Positions 36,011 to 44,542 of a stretch of DNA of 63,148 nucleotides are shown piece by piece. Location of the stretch: NCBI GenBank assembly GCA_021731085.1, contig JAKFYB010000033.1, positions 1 through 63,148 on the forward strand, in the 5' to 3' direction. The stretch comes from Dehalococcoidia bacterium. Its GTDB lineage: Bacteria > Chloroflexota > Dehalococcoidia > DSTF01 > JACRBR01. How positions within the stretch are numbered: position 1 is the first letter of the stretch; each line of letters starts with the position of its first letter. Position numbers and translations under genes: made by a program. A model generated the notes under the pieces. It did no database searches. It saw nothing but the letters and a program-made list of their open reading frames with translations, and had not been told where the DNA came from.

Positions 36011-37711
36011 CTACGACTCGATCCAGTAATTAGCCAGCGAGTACGACGTCGTCCCAACACCGGACGGGATGTTGTGCAGCTTCTTCGAGTAGATCATGTG
36101 GAGATACGGACCGACGAGCGGCAAGAACGCCGGATCCTTGCTGTAAATCAGCTTCTGCGCGTCGTGAACGGCGGCCAGGCGCGCGTCAGCATCCAACTGT
36201 GTGTTCGCCTTCGCCACTGCCGCGTCGATCTCCGCATCACCGAGTCCCTGGATGTACGTCCTGTCGCTGAACGGCCCGCCCGTCGTGTGGAACAGCAACG
36301 GCAACTCCGGCGTCTCGTAGATCTGGTTCAGGGCCAACGAAGAGTCGTAATCGATTTTTTGGTAGCCCGTGATCCAGTTCGTGAACTCAAGCGGTACTTC
36401 CTCCACCTGGATGTTCGCTTCGCGCATTTGTTGCACAAAGATGCTCAGGTGTTGTGCGTGCTCCTGGATCGTCGTGTTGGCCGGATACATCATTTTGAAC
36501 CTGATCCCGCCGACTTCCTCAACAAGCGCGCGCGCCTCCTCCAGGTTGAACGGCTGGTACGTCGAAGCAAGTTCTTCATCAGGAAGCGCGTACGATCCGA
36601 GCGGCCACTGAACGAGGCCGTTCGGCTTTGCATCTCCGCCGTAGATGAGTTCCACAAACTGGTCGCGATTTGTCGCCCGTGATATCGCTCTCCGCACGCG
36701 TGGATCCGTAAACGGCTCCTTCTGTGGATTCATCGTGAAGGCGATGAAGGCGAACACCGGATCACGCGAGATCGGATAGTCTGCGTACCGCTCCGCCTCG
36801 AGTCCTGTCTCGGCCCAGTACTGGTGCATCTGGCCATCGAGGAAGGCTGTCTGTTGCGGCTGTCGGTCGAAAATCACGCGCACTTCGAGGTCGTCGATAT
36901 ACGGCAGTGGCGCGTTGTTGTTCGCGGCGTCGCGTCCGTAGAAGTTCGTGTTGCGATGGAAACGCGCGATGTCGTTTTCCGTCACAGACACCAGTGCATA
37001 TGGCCCGGCTCCAACCCCCGCGTTCACGAACTTCGCCGGATCGGCGACAAGCTCCCGCGGCGGTACGGTGTTGTTGTACGCACTCATTCTCGGGAGAAAC
37101 CACGCGTACGGCTCCGTCGTCTTCACAGTGACGCTGTCGCCGTTGACAGTGACGCTGTCGACGTATTTGCTCGCAAAGCTGTACTGATTCGCTCCAGGGT
37201 CTGTCTTGATGCGATCGAACGTCACGCGCACGTCCTCGCCGTCAAGGTCTCGCTCCGGCACACCCAATGAGTTCGGTGCCACCGTGACTCCCGGCCTGAT
37301 CTTGAATACGTACGTCAGGTCATCCGGAATTTCGAATGACTCCGCCAGATCCATGTACATGTATTCCGGCTTCGTCGGCGATTGACTTAGCAGTAGGTTG
37401 TACATGCGCGGAAAGTACGCCGATGCGACGGCGATGCCGCTGTGCGGATCCCACGAGCCAAAGCTGGCGGAGTTCGCCGTTACGTAGGTCCCGCCTGGAA
37501 CCGGTGGATTCAACGGATTGAGAATGTCTGGTTGATCCGACCGTGTTGGGGTCGTGGCCGTTCCTGCGACTGTCGACCCATCGTCACTGCCGCCGCACCC
37601 GACGATCGCGATCGCGCCTGCCGCAACGGACAGTGCGCCCATCGAGCCCAACACCCGCCGCCGATTCACGCGCGCTGTTGTGTATCGATCCCAGAACGAC
37701 GCATCCGCCAT
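36011..37711 (-). CDS. Family 5 extracellular solute-binding lipoprotein
   Basis: A 566-residue binding protein of the oligopeptide/dipeptide (SBP_bac_5) type. The N-terminus has a twin-arginine-like NRRRVLGSMG followed by a hydrophobic core and a lipobox AIVGC, so it is an exported lipoprotein perhaps using Tat. A low-complexity Thr/Ser linker follows. SBP_5 features include SFEIPDDLTYVFKIRPGV and VRRAISRATNRDQF. No ABC permease or ATPase genes are nearby, so it is an orphan binding protein. It is the last gene of the TetR-Rieske-amidohydrolase run, suggesting uptake of the substrate of those enzymes. Confidence 0.9.
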   Translation of the reverse strand: MADASFWDRYTTARVNRRRVLGSMGALSVAAGAIAIVGCGGSDDGSTVAGTATTPTRSDQPDILNPLNPPVPGGTYVTANSASFGSWDPHSGIAVASAYFPRMYNLLLSQSPTKPEYMYMDLAESFEIPDDLTYVFKIRPGVTVAPNSLGVPERDLDGEDVRVTFDRIKTDPGANQYSFASKYVDSVTVNGDSVTVKTTEPYAWFLPRMSAYNNTVPPRELVADPAKFVNAGVGAGPYALVSVTENDIARFHRNTNFYGRDAANNNAPLPYIDDLEVRVIFDRQPQQTAFLDGQMHQYWAETGLEAERYADYPISRDPVFAFIAFTMNPQKEPFTDPRVRRAISRATNRDQFVELIYGGDAKPNGLVQWPLGSYALPDEELASTYQPFNLEEARALVEEVGGIRFKMMYPANTTIQEHAQHLSIFVQQMREANIQVEEVPLEFTNWITGYQKIDYDSSLALNQIYETPELPLLFHTTGGPFSDRTYIQGLGDAEIDAAVAKANTQLDADARLAAVHDAQKLIYSKDPAFLPLVGPYLHMIYSKKLHNIPSGVGTTSYSLANYWIES

Positions 37712-37793
37712 CGCCTGTGTTTCCCCTCACCTCGACATTCGCGCCGCCAGCGGCGTGAGCGTCGGCCACCATCCCTCTGATCTCTACGACAGG

Positions 37794-38612
37794 CTACGCG
37801 GTTTCGTTTCTCCAGAAGAGCCGATCAGCATTCGAAAACAGAAACTTGTCCAGCACGCCTTCCTTCAGGTTCAACTCCTCGGCTTCCTTCACGCAACGCT
37901 CAAACGACAGCACAGGATGATCCGATGCGAACAGAATCTTGTTCTGGCCGCGCGTATTCATGAACTGAATGAGCTGTGGCGGAAAGTACTTCGGCGCGAA
38001 GGCAGACGTCTGAAGGTATAGGTTGTGATACTTGATCATCAGCCGGATAGCGACATCCCACCAGGGATCTGCGCCATGCGCCATCACCAGCTTCAACTCC
38101 GGATAGAAGACGCAGACCTCGTCGAGGTACATCGGGTTCTGGCAGTCACCCGGCATCGGCGGACCCGGAATCCCCGTGTTCACCGCAATCGGGATGTCCA
38201 GCTCGATGCACTTCTGGTACACGGGGTAGTACACCTTGTCGTTCGGCGGAATCGCGCCGACCATGAACGGCGTGATGCGCGCCAGCACCGTCGGCGTATC
38301 GCGCACCATCTTCTCTAGCGCCCGCACGGCCAGCATTCCGCGACGCGGGTCGAGGGAGGCTGACAAGACGAACTTCTCCGGGTGCGCGTCGACAAACTTC
38401 ATGACGTGTGCCGCCGGATTCTCGGCGTCCGTGCTGAGGATGCACTTCTCGACGCCCGCTCGCGTCATCGCGTCGAGCAGCTCCGAAATCTCAATGTCCT
38501 TGAAGATGTCGTCCGCGCGATGAAAGTAGTCCGTCGCGACGGCTTCCAGCCACGCCGGCCGCTCGACGCTGCCCATGTTCACGTTAACGAAGGTGTCGAT
38601 CGCTCGAGGCAT
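37794..38612 (-). CDS. Amidohydrolase-2 family protein lacking the N-terminal HxH
   Basis: A 272-residue TIM-barrel protein of the amidohydrolase_2 / ACMSD-like group (decarboxylases and hydrolases of aromatic acids). The later metal-site elements are visible: His in LVMAHGADPWWD and Asp in ILFASDHPVLSF. But the usual first motif DxHxH is IDTFVNVN here, with Phe8 and Asn10 in place of the two His residues. It may bind metal differently or have a changed reaction. It sits between the Rieske oxygenase and the solute-binding protein, 83 and 104 bp apart, in one operon. Confidence 0.82.
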   Translation of the reverse strand: MPRAIDTFVNVNMGSVERPAWLEAVATDYFHRADDIFKDIEISELLDAMTRAGVEKCILSTDAENPAAHVMKFVDAHPEKFVLSASLDPRRGMLAVRALEKMVRDTPTVLARITPFMVGAIPPNDKVYYPVYQKCIELDIPIAVNTGIPGPPMPGDCQNPMYLDEVCVFYPELKLVMAHGADPWWDVAIRLMIKYHNLYLQTSAFAPKYFPPQLIQFMNTRGQNKILFASDHPVLSFERCVKEAEELNLKEGVLDKFLFSNADRLFWRNETA

Positions 38613-38716
38613 TCGGTTGTTGCTCCGGAAATGGTTTCGAGATTAACGAGGATGGAAGACTGAAGGTGGACGATGGATTCGCTCCATCTTCCATCATCCG
38701 TCCTCCATCGTCGCGT

Positions 38717-39766
38717 CTACCGGCGAGCCGCCGTCCCAAGATCGCCGTCCGCTGCCGGCGACATCTCCGGCGCCGATACATAGAACTGCTTCGCCCAGCG
38801 GCGGAAGATGCCTACCGGCCCATCACCGTCGCACAGCACCGGCCGCTGCTTCATCACTTTGTTCTCCCAGATCGGGATGTCCTGGCCAAGCTGCCGTTCG
38901 ATCTCTCTCACGAACGCGCGCGCGACGCCCTTCGTCGCGTCCTCGTTCGCCATCTTCTTCACCGTGAACGAGAACCGCACGTCGACATACTCACCGTCGA
39001 TCGGCGTCACGCTGCTCACCAGCAGCGTCTCGACGATGCCCGTGAAGCGCGTGGTCCCGAACCCGAACCCGTAGCTCTCCGACGCGATGCCGCCCTCGAC
39101 CGTGCCCTGCGGCGTTGTGTAGTTGACAGGCGAACGTGCGCGCAGGATGTGCCCGTCGATCTCCGCACGCGTCATAGGCTGCTCCGGCGTGCCGTGCACG
39201 TACTTGAAGTGCGCCGAGTCCACGGCGTTCTCCGCCATCTCCTGGTTGTGCGTGCGAATCTTCCAGCGGTTCTTGTGATACGGCGTCCAGCCCGCATCGC
39301 CATATTCCGGCAGGTCGGGGATCTCGTACGTCGGCGGGATGCCGTCCATGTGATGCCACACGAGGATGAGTCCGTTCTTCTCGATTGTGTGCCAACCCGT
39401 GAGCTTCGCCAGCGCCGGGATCTTGTTCGCGTACGGGATCTCCACGCACCGGCCTTCGCCGTCGAAGCGCCAGAAGTGGAACGGGCAGCGGATGCTGTTC
39501 TCGACGACGGCGCCGCCGTATCCGAGGTGCGCGCCCAGGTGCGGACAGAACGCATCGACGACGCGAGCAACGCCATCCTCGCCTCGGAACAACACCAGGT
39601 CCTTCCCGAAGTACTGCAGCGGCGTCACCTGCCCCGCCTCCAGTTCGTCGCTGTACGCGACCTGGAACCAGCAGTTCGGGAACGGCGGTATCTCAAAGCG
39701 GTACCCCGCAGGCGCCTCCCACGTCCGCGCAGGCGCGCTCGTGCGGTTGTCAGCAATCATCGTCAT
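38717..39766 (-). CDS. Rieske non-heme iron oxygenase (KshA-like)
   Basis: A 349-residue oxygenase component. The Rieske [2Fe-2S] motif is CPHLGAH (Cys74, His76) and CPFHFWRFD (Cys94, His97). The mononuclear iron site is ENAVDSAHFKYVH (Asn180, Asp183, His186, His191). The closest group by motif is the 3-ketosteroid-9-alpha-hydroxylase / cholesterol desaturase-like family, so a sterol or other bulky hydrophobic substrate is plausible. No reductase gene is adjacent. The start overlaps the TetR stop by 4 bp (ATGA), so the pair is coupled. Confidence 0.92.
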   Translation of the reverse strand: MTMIADNRTSAPARTWEAPAGYRFEIPPFPNCWFQVAYSDELEAGQVTPLQYFGKDLVLFRGEDGVARVVDAFCPHLGAHLGYGGAVVENSIRCPFHFWRFDGEGRCVEIPYANKIPALAKLTGWHTIEKNGLILVWHHMDGIPPTYEIPDLPEYGDAGWTPYHKNRWKIRTHNQEMAENAVDSAHFKYVHGTPEQPMTRAEIDGHILRARSPVNYTTPQGTVEGGIASESYGFGFGTTRFTGIVETLLVSSVTPIDGEYVDVRFSFTVKKMANEDATKGVARAFVREIERQLGQDIPIWENKVMKQRPVLCDGDGPVGIFRRWAKQFYVSAPEMSPAADGDLGTAARR

Positions 39767-40467
39767 TTCTTGCCTCCGTTCTTCTTGGGCGTGCTGGGTG
39801 GAGTGCCACCACGTTCTTGGGCTTCTGGCATGAGCTGCGCGAATATCTGATCCACGAGGTACTCGCGCCTCGCAATCAATGCATCAACCGCGTACGGATC
39901 GACGCCAGGCCGCAGCCGTTCCAGCAGTGGCGCGTGGCAGAAGTACCCGATGAGCGTCACGTGCGTGTCGTGGATGAACAGCGCCGGATCGATCGGTCGG
40001 ATCAGCCCGCGTTCGATCGCGCGGTCGAAGCTCTCCATCGCGGGCACGTATATAGGGTCGACGAACAGTTTGAGGTACGCCTCACTCCCGACCGGGTCGA
40101 GCAACTCGCGCTCCAACAGCCGCGCCAGCGATCGGTTCTCCGCATAGAAGCTATGGATCTGATCGATCAGATATCCGACGCGTTCGCGCATAAACGGCCC
40201 GGCAAGAAACTCGCGCTGGATCTCCGCCACCTTGCCTAACGCTTGCTCCAACACCGCCTCGTGCAGCGCGTCCTTCGTGTCGAAGTGATAGAGCACCGTC
40301 GTCTTGTGCGTGCCGGCAACGTCCGCGATCTCCTGCACCGAAACGCCAGAGAACCCGCGCTCCGCGAACAGCTCGGTCGCTGCTTCGATGATCGCGGCAC
40401 GCCGGTCGCCTTGCCGCCGTTCCTGGCGTGCCGAACCCTCACCAGATGGTCGAGATATTGCTACCAC
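39763..40467 (-). CDS. TetR family regulator, first gene of Rieske operon
   Basis: A 234-residue TetR repressor. The helix-turn-helix is around residues 24-70 (RRAAIIEAATELFAERGFSGVSVQEIADVAGTHKTTVLYHF). A Lys/Gly-rich tail ends the protein. The start is GTG 40467; the predicted transcription start falls on this codon, so the mRNA is leaderless. It overlaps the Rieske gene by 4 bp and probably represses its own operon, with an operator across the -10 box and the start codon. Confidence 0.88.
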   Translation of the reverse strand: MVAISRPSGEGSARQERRQGDRRAAIIEAATELFAERGFSGVSVQEIADVAGTHKTTVLYHFDTKDALHEAVLEQALGKVAEIQREFLAGPFMRERVGYLIDQIHSFYAENRSLARLLERELLDPVGSEAYLKLFVDPIYVPAMESFDRAIERGLIRPIDPALFIHDTHVTLIGYFCHAPLLERLRPGVDPYAVDALIARREYLVDQIFAQLMPEAQERGGTPPSTPKKNGGKK

Positions 40468-40473
40468 ATGGTT

Positions 40474-40502
40474 AGTATCTGCTCACGACCTGTGCCTGTC
40501 AA
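40474..40502 (-). promoter_or_regulatory. Near-consensus leaderless promoter of TetR-Rieske operon
   Basis: Minus strand: -35 TTGACA (40497-40502), 17-nt spacer, -10 GATACT (40474-40479), then AACCAT and GTG start at 40467. An imperfect palindrome GATACTAACCA ... TGGTAGCAATATC overlaps the -10 box and the first codons and may be the TetR operator. Confidence 0.72.
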
Positions 40503-40624
40503 TCCTCCCTGCCCTGGTAGGTAGACAACGGCCTACTACTCGGCGAATCGCCTCTGCTAACCTGTCGCAGTACATTTTCATCCGCCCCTGAACCGGCCGC
40601 TGCCGTCCGGACGTACGATCTCCC

Positions 40625-41227
40625 ATGACCATCGAACAGATTCATGATCCAGCTCGCCTCGCCCATCCGGTCGACCTCGACCGCATTCAGCGTGCGGTCG
40701 AAGAGATCATCGAAGCGATCGGCGAGGATCCCGGGCGTGAAGGTCTGCTCGACACACCGGCCCGCGTCGCGCGCATGTACGCCGAGCTCTTCGAAGGCCT
40801 CCGCATCGACCCCACGGAGTACCTCAAAGTAGGCTTCGAAGCTGGCCACGATGAGATGGTCATTCTCCGTGATATTCCGTTCTACAGTGTTTGCGAGCAC
40901 CACTTCATGCCGTTCCACGGCCGCGCAGCCGTCGGCTACATCCCGGACGGACGCGTCGTCGGCCTCAGCAAGCTCGCGCGTCTCGTCGAGGCCTTCGCCC
41001 GCCGTCCGCAGCTCCAGGAGCGCCTCACCTCGCAGGTCGCCGACGCACTCATGGACACGCTCGAGCCTGACGGCGTTGCCGTCGTCATCGAGGCTGAGCA
41101 CCTCTGCATGACGCAACGCGGGGTCAAGAAGCCCGGGGCGCGCATGATCACGTCCGCAACGCGCGGTACCTTCCGCAAGAACGAGGTCACCCGCGGCGAG
41201 TTCCTTTCTCTGGTGCGTGGGTCGTGA
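40625..41227 (+). CDS. folE: GTP cyclohydrolase I
   Basis: A 200-residue enzyme that turns GTP into dihydroneopterin triphosphate, first step of folate (and possibly biopterin or queuosine-type) synthesis. Zinc ligands Cys90, His93 ([10 protein letters not shown]) and Cys161 (EHLCMTQRG) are present, as is the GTP-binding [10 protein letters not shown]. Length is typical of FolE type I. TACGAT lies 5 nt before the ATG with no Shine-Dalgarno. Its stop overlaps the GTG of the next gene by 4 bp. Confidence 0.97.
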   Translation: MTIEQIHDPARLAHPVDLDRIQRAVEEIIEAIGEDPGREGLLDTPARVARMYAELFEGLRIDPTEYLKVGFEAGHDEMVILRDIPFYSVCEHHFMPFHGRAAVGYIPDGRVVGLSKLARLVEAFARRPQLQERLTSQVADALMDTLEPDGVAVVIEAEHLCMTQRGVKKPGARMITSATRGTFRKNEVTRGEFLSLVRGS

Positions 41228-42219
41228 CAACGCCACTTACCGTCCACGACGAATCGATGGATCAGATCTGCACCGAGTGGGCGGGCCTGCTCGAGCAGTG
41301 CGGCGAACAGATACCGTTTGCAACGCCGGCCTGGCAGCAGCTCTGGCTCGCCCACTTCCAAAACGACAAGCAGCTCAACATCTACACGATCCGCGACGGG
41401 GAGCGTTTGATCGCTGTCGCGCCCACACTCCGCAGTGGTGCGGCTGCCGAGTTCGTCGGCCACTACAGCATCTGCGACTATCTCGACTTCACGATTACGC
41501 CCGGCTTCGAGCGCGAGGCCATCATGACCATCCTCCGCCATCTCGCTGATGACGGCGTAACCTCGCTCGACCTGCGCGGCCTGCGAGAAGACTCTCCAAC
41601 GCTACCGGCCCTGCTCGACCTCGCAGCGGATGCAGGCTTTGCGGCAACGAAAGAGGACGAAGCGCTCTCACCGCGCGTCAGGCTTCCCGAGACTTGGGAC
41701 GACTACCTGGGGACGCTGTCGAAGAAGGACCGTCACGAGATGCGCCGGAAGATGCGCCGTCTCGAATCCGCCGGTGACATCGAGATGAAGATCCTCACGA
41801 CCGCCGACGAGGCGGCGCCGCTGCTCGACACGCTCTTCCACCTCATGCGGATCAGCAATCACCACAAGGAAGAGTTCCTCGACCGCCCCGGCATGATGGA
41901 CTTCTTCCGCAAGATGACGGCCGGCATGGCCGACGCGGGCATGCTCCGTCTCTACTCGCTGACCATCGACGGTCAGCACGTTGCCATGGTCCACAACCTT
42001 GACGTCGGCGGCACTCTGTACATGTACAACTCCGGCTACGACCCAGCCCTCTCGCATTACGCCGTCGGCCTCATGTCGAAGGCTCTCCTGATTCGCGACG
42101 CCATCGAGTCCGGCCGCACATGCGTCGACTTCATGCGGGGCGACGAAGGCTACAAGTACGACCTCGGCGGTAAGGATCGCCAGGTCTACCGCGTTCAACT
42201 AACGAAGAAGCCCTCGTAG
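41224..42219 (+). CDS. FemAB/BioF2-like GNAT acyltransferase
   Basis: A 331-residue protein with two tandem GNAT-like folds as in the FemAB and CelD/BcsL (GNAT_6) group. Typical features are [16 protein letters not shown] near the start, [14 protein letters not shown] in the middle and [17 protein letters not shown] at the end. Members transfer aminoacyl or acyl groups to cell-wall precursors or to polysaccharides. It overlaps folE by 4 bp (GTGA) and is followed by a GT4 glycosyltransferase, which favours a role in a surface glycan. Confidence 0.8.
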   Translation: MTTPLTVHDESMDQICTEWAGLLEQCGEQIPFATPAWQQLWLAHFQNDKQLNIYTIRDGERLIAVAPTLRSGAAAEFVGHYSICDYLDFTITPGFEREAIMTILRHLADDGVTSLDLRGLREDSPTLPALLDLAADAGFAATKEDEALSPRVRLPETWDDYLGTLSKKDRHEMRRKMRRLESAGDIEMKILTTADEAAPLLDTLFHLMRISNHHKEEFLDRPGMMDFFRKMTAGMADAGMLRLYSLTIDGQHVAMVHNLDVGGTLYMYNSGYDPALSHYAVGLMSKALLIRDAIESGRTCVDFMRGDEGYKYDLGGKDRQVYRVQLTKKPS

Positions 42220-42286
42220 CGGAGTAGCTTCAACTGCGCTTCGACCACAACGCGGCCGCCCTCGTGCCACACTGTTAGAGCAAATC

Positions 42287-43567
42287 ATGACAGCAGTCCA
42301 CGAACCTATCACAACCGGAAGCCACCACACGCCGAACAAGCCGCGCATCGCCGTGCTCAGCTACCACACCTCCCCGCTCGCCGAGATCGGCGGCCCGGAA
42401 GTAGGCGGCATGAACGTCTACGTGCGGGAACTGTGCCAGGCGCTCGGATCGCGCGGGTTTGCGCTCGACGTCTTCACGCGTCGCTCATCGACTGTCGCGC
42501 CGGAAGTCCAGCCCTTCGGCCCCAACGTGCGGGTCATAGACATCGACGCGGGTCCTGCTGCGCGCATCGACAAGGATGAACTCCCGCACCACATCAGTAC
42601 CTTCACGCGAGCCGTCGCCGCCTTTGCCGACGAGGAGCGCAACTCTTACGCGATGGTCGCCAGTCACTACTGGATGTCGGGCGTCGCGGGGATCGAACTG
42701 GCCGAACGGTGGCACGTGCCCCACGTCGCGATGTTCCACACCCTCGGCGAAGTAAAGAATCGCGCGCGCGACACAGAGCATGAGTCGGCCGAGCGAATCG
42801 CTGCCGAGCAGTCGATCATCGATGCAGTCGAGGCCATCGTCGTCGCGTCCCCGCACGAACGCGACCTCCTTACCAATCTCCACGGCGCAGCCGCCGAGCG
42901 CGTCGTCGATGTGCCCTTGGGTGTCGATCTGGAGCTGTTCACGCCAGTTCCGAAAAGCCGTGCCCGCACGCAACTTGGCCTCAGGCACAACGAAACGCTC
43001 CTCCTGTTCGTCGGCCGCATCGAGCCACTGAAAGGCATCGATGTGCTCATAGAAGCTGCCTCGCTCTTGTCGCAACAAGACAACGTCCGCCTCCTCATCG
43101 TCGGCGGCGATGCCACAGCGATGCCAGAGATCGCGACGCTGCGTGAGCAAGCGAAGCGTCTCGGCATCTACCCCCGCGTGTCATTCCTCGGCGCCGTGGA
43201 TCACGCACAACTTCCGCTGTACTACAGCGCCGCTGATGTCACCGTCGTCCCATCGTTCTACGAGAGCTTCGGGCTCGTCGCCGTCGAGTCGATGGCCTGT
43301 GGCACACCTGTGGTGGCCTCCAACGTAGGCGGTCTCGCGACCACCATCATCGACGGCGAGACGGGCTACCTCGTGTCACCGCTAACTCCAAAAGGATTCG
43401 CCAGCGCGATCGACAAACTATTCGCCGATCGCCACCTCCGAGAAGCCTTCGGCGAAGCCGGCCATCGAGCAGTCGAACGTTACGGTTGGCCCAGCGTCGC
43501 TGACGAGATCGCCAGCCTCTACCAGCAGCTACTTCACGAGCATGCGGCCCTACCCTCAGGCGTTTAG
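42287..43567 (+). CDS. GT4 glycosyltransferase (MshA/sucrose-phosphate-synthase-like)
   Basis: A 426-residue GT-B enzyme. The N-terminal acceptor domain has IGGPEVGGMNVYVRELCQAL; the C-terminal nucleotide-sugar domain has VGRIEPLKGIDVLIEA, the EX7E region FYESFGLVAVE and GTPVVASNVGG. The pattern is close to mycothiol MshA and sucrose-phosphate synthase, but mycothiol partner genes are not visible and the acceptor is unknown. It is 67 bp after the acyltransferase in the same direction. Confidence 0.88.
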   Translation: MTAVHEPITTGSHHTPNKPRIAVLSYHTSPLAEIGGPEVGGMNVYVRELCQALGSRGFALDVFTRRSSTVAPEVQPFGPNVRVIDIDAGPAARIDKDELPHHISTFTRAVAAFADEERNSYAMVASHYWMSGVAGIELAERWHVPHVAMFHTLGEVKNRARDTEHESAERIAAEQSIIDAVEAIVVASPHERDLLTNLHGAAAERVVDVPLGVDLELFTPVPKSRARTQLGLRHNETLLLFVGRIEPLKGIDVLIEAASLLSQQDNVRLLIVGGDATAMPEIATLREQAKRLGIYPRVSFLGAVDHAQLPLYYSAADVTVVPSFYESFGLVAVESMACGTPVVASNVGGLATTIIDGETGYLVSPLTPKGFASAIDKLFADRHLREAFGEAGHRAVERYGWPSVADEIASLYQQLLHEHAALPSGV

Positions 43568-43586
43568 CACAGCCAGCCAAACGTAG

Positions 43587-43608
43587 GGACGAAGCTGTAG
43601 CTCCGTCC
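43587..43608 (+). repeat. Hairpin repeat (family C)
   Basis: GGACGAAGCT, two-base loop, AGCTCCGTCC with one bulge, preceded by ACGTAG. It lies between the GT4 gene and the ABM gene. Confidence 0.6.
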
Positions 43609-43636
43609 GCTTTCGACAGCGAGGAGGAACACCAGC

Positions 43637-43942
43637 ATGATCATCGTCGCCGGGACAGCGCGCATCCTCTCCGAACACCGCGAACAGGCAGTCGAGCAGG
43701 GCAAGGCGATGGCCGCCGCCTCTGAAGCCGAAGACGGCTGCATCACCTACCGCATCACCACCGACCTCGCCGACCCGAACGCCTTCTCCATCTTCGAGGT
43801 GTGGCAGGACGAGGCCGCGCTCCAGCACCACTTCACAACGCCGCACTTCCAGGCGTTCGCGAAGCTCCTCAGCACGGCCATGGACGGCGAAGGCGTCTTC
43901 CGTAAGTACCAGGTGTCCTCCGAAGGCCCACTCTTCGGGTGA
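43637..43942 (+). CDS. Antibiotic biosynthesis monooxygenase (ABM) domain protein
   Basis: A 101-residue dimeric ferredoxin-like-fold protein of the ABM/YgiN family. AEDGCITYRITTDLADPNAFSIFEVWQDEAALQHH is the family pattern, including the paired Glu-Val-Trp and the His-His stretch. Functions range from quinol oxidation to heme cleavage; no heme-degradation signature is clear. GAGGAGG before the ATG gives good initiation. Confidence 0.85.
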   Translation: MIIVAGTARILSEHREQAVEQGKAMAAASEAEDGCITYRITTDLADPNAFSIFEVWQDEAALQHHFTTPHFQAFAKLLSTAMDGEGVFRKYQVSSEGPLFG

Positions 43943-43980
43943 CGTTGCCTGCACTCTGGCCTTTGCTCTTGACCTGAAGT

Positions 43981-44015
43981 CCCGATTGATCCCTATCGGG
44001 AACAACCGATATACT
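43981..44015 (+). promoter_or_regulatory. Promoter with overlapping inverted repeat upstream of IscA-type gene
   Basis: -35 TTGATC (43986-43991), 18-nt spacer, -10 TATACT (44010-44015). The palindrome CCCGAT (43981-43986), 8 bp, ATCGGG (43995-44000) covers the -35 box and is a possible repressor site. A ~50-nt leader with GAGAGGAG follows. Confidence 0.6.
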
Positions 44016-44064
44016 CATAGAGCACAGTAGAAATTCATCCGCCGCAGGCGAGAGGAGCCCCAAT

Positions 44065-44451
<387 letters not shown>

Positions 44452-44472
44452 CGCACCCGAACATGCAAACGC

Positions 44473-44507
44473 AAAGAAGCCTCCCGAGTTGGGAGGCTTC
44501 TTTCATT
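44473..44507 (+). terminator. Rho-independent terminator after IscA-type gene
   Basis: Perfect 13-bp stem AAAGAAGCCTCCC (44473-44485) / GGGAGGCTTCTTT (44491-44503), 5-nt loop, ending in a T-run. It is the only classical intrinsic terminator I find in the window; the AAAG/CTTT base means it could act on both strands. Confidence 0.92.
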
Positions 44508-44534
44508 GTCGGTGCTTCCTCCCCGGCCTATCCT
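44506..44534 (+). promoter_or_regulatory. Leaderless promoter of sulfatase gene
   Basis: -35 TTGTCG (44506-44511), 17-nt spacer, -10 TATCCT (44529-44534); the ATG lies 8 nt downstream and no Shine-Dalgarno is visible. The -35 box directly abuts the preceding terminator. Confidence 0.55.
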
Positions 44535-44542
44535 TCGCTGTC

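Noticed and set aside
37794-38612. Amidohydrolase as a pseudogene
   Set aside because: The frame is intact, length is normal and later metal ligands are kept; loss of HxH alone does not show decay.
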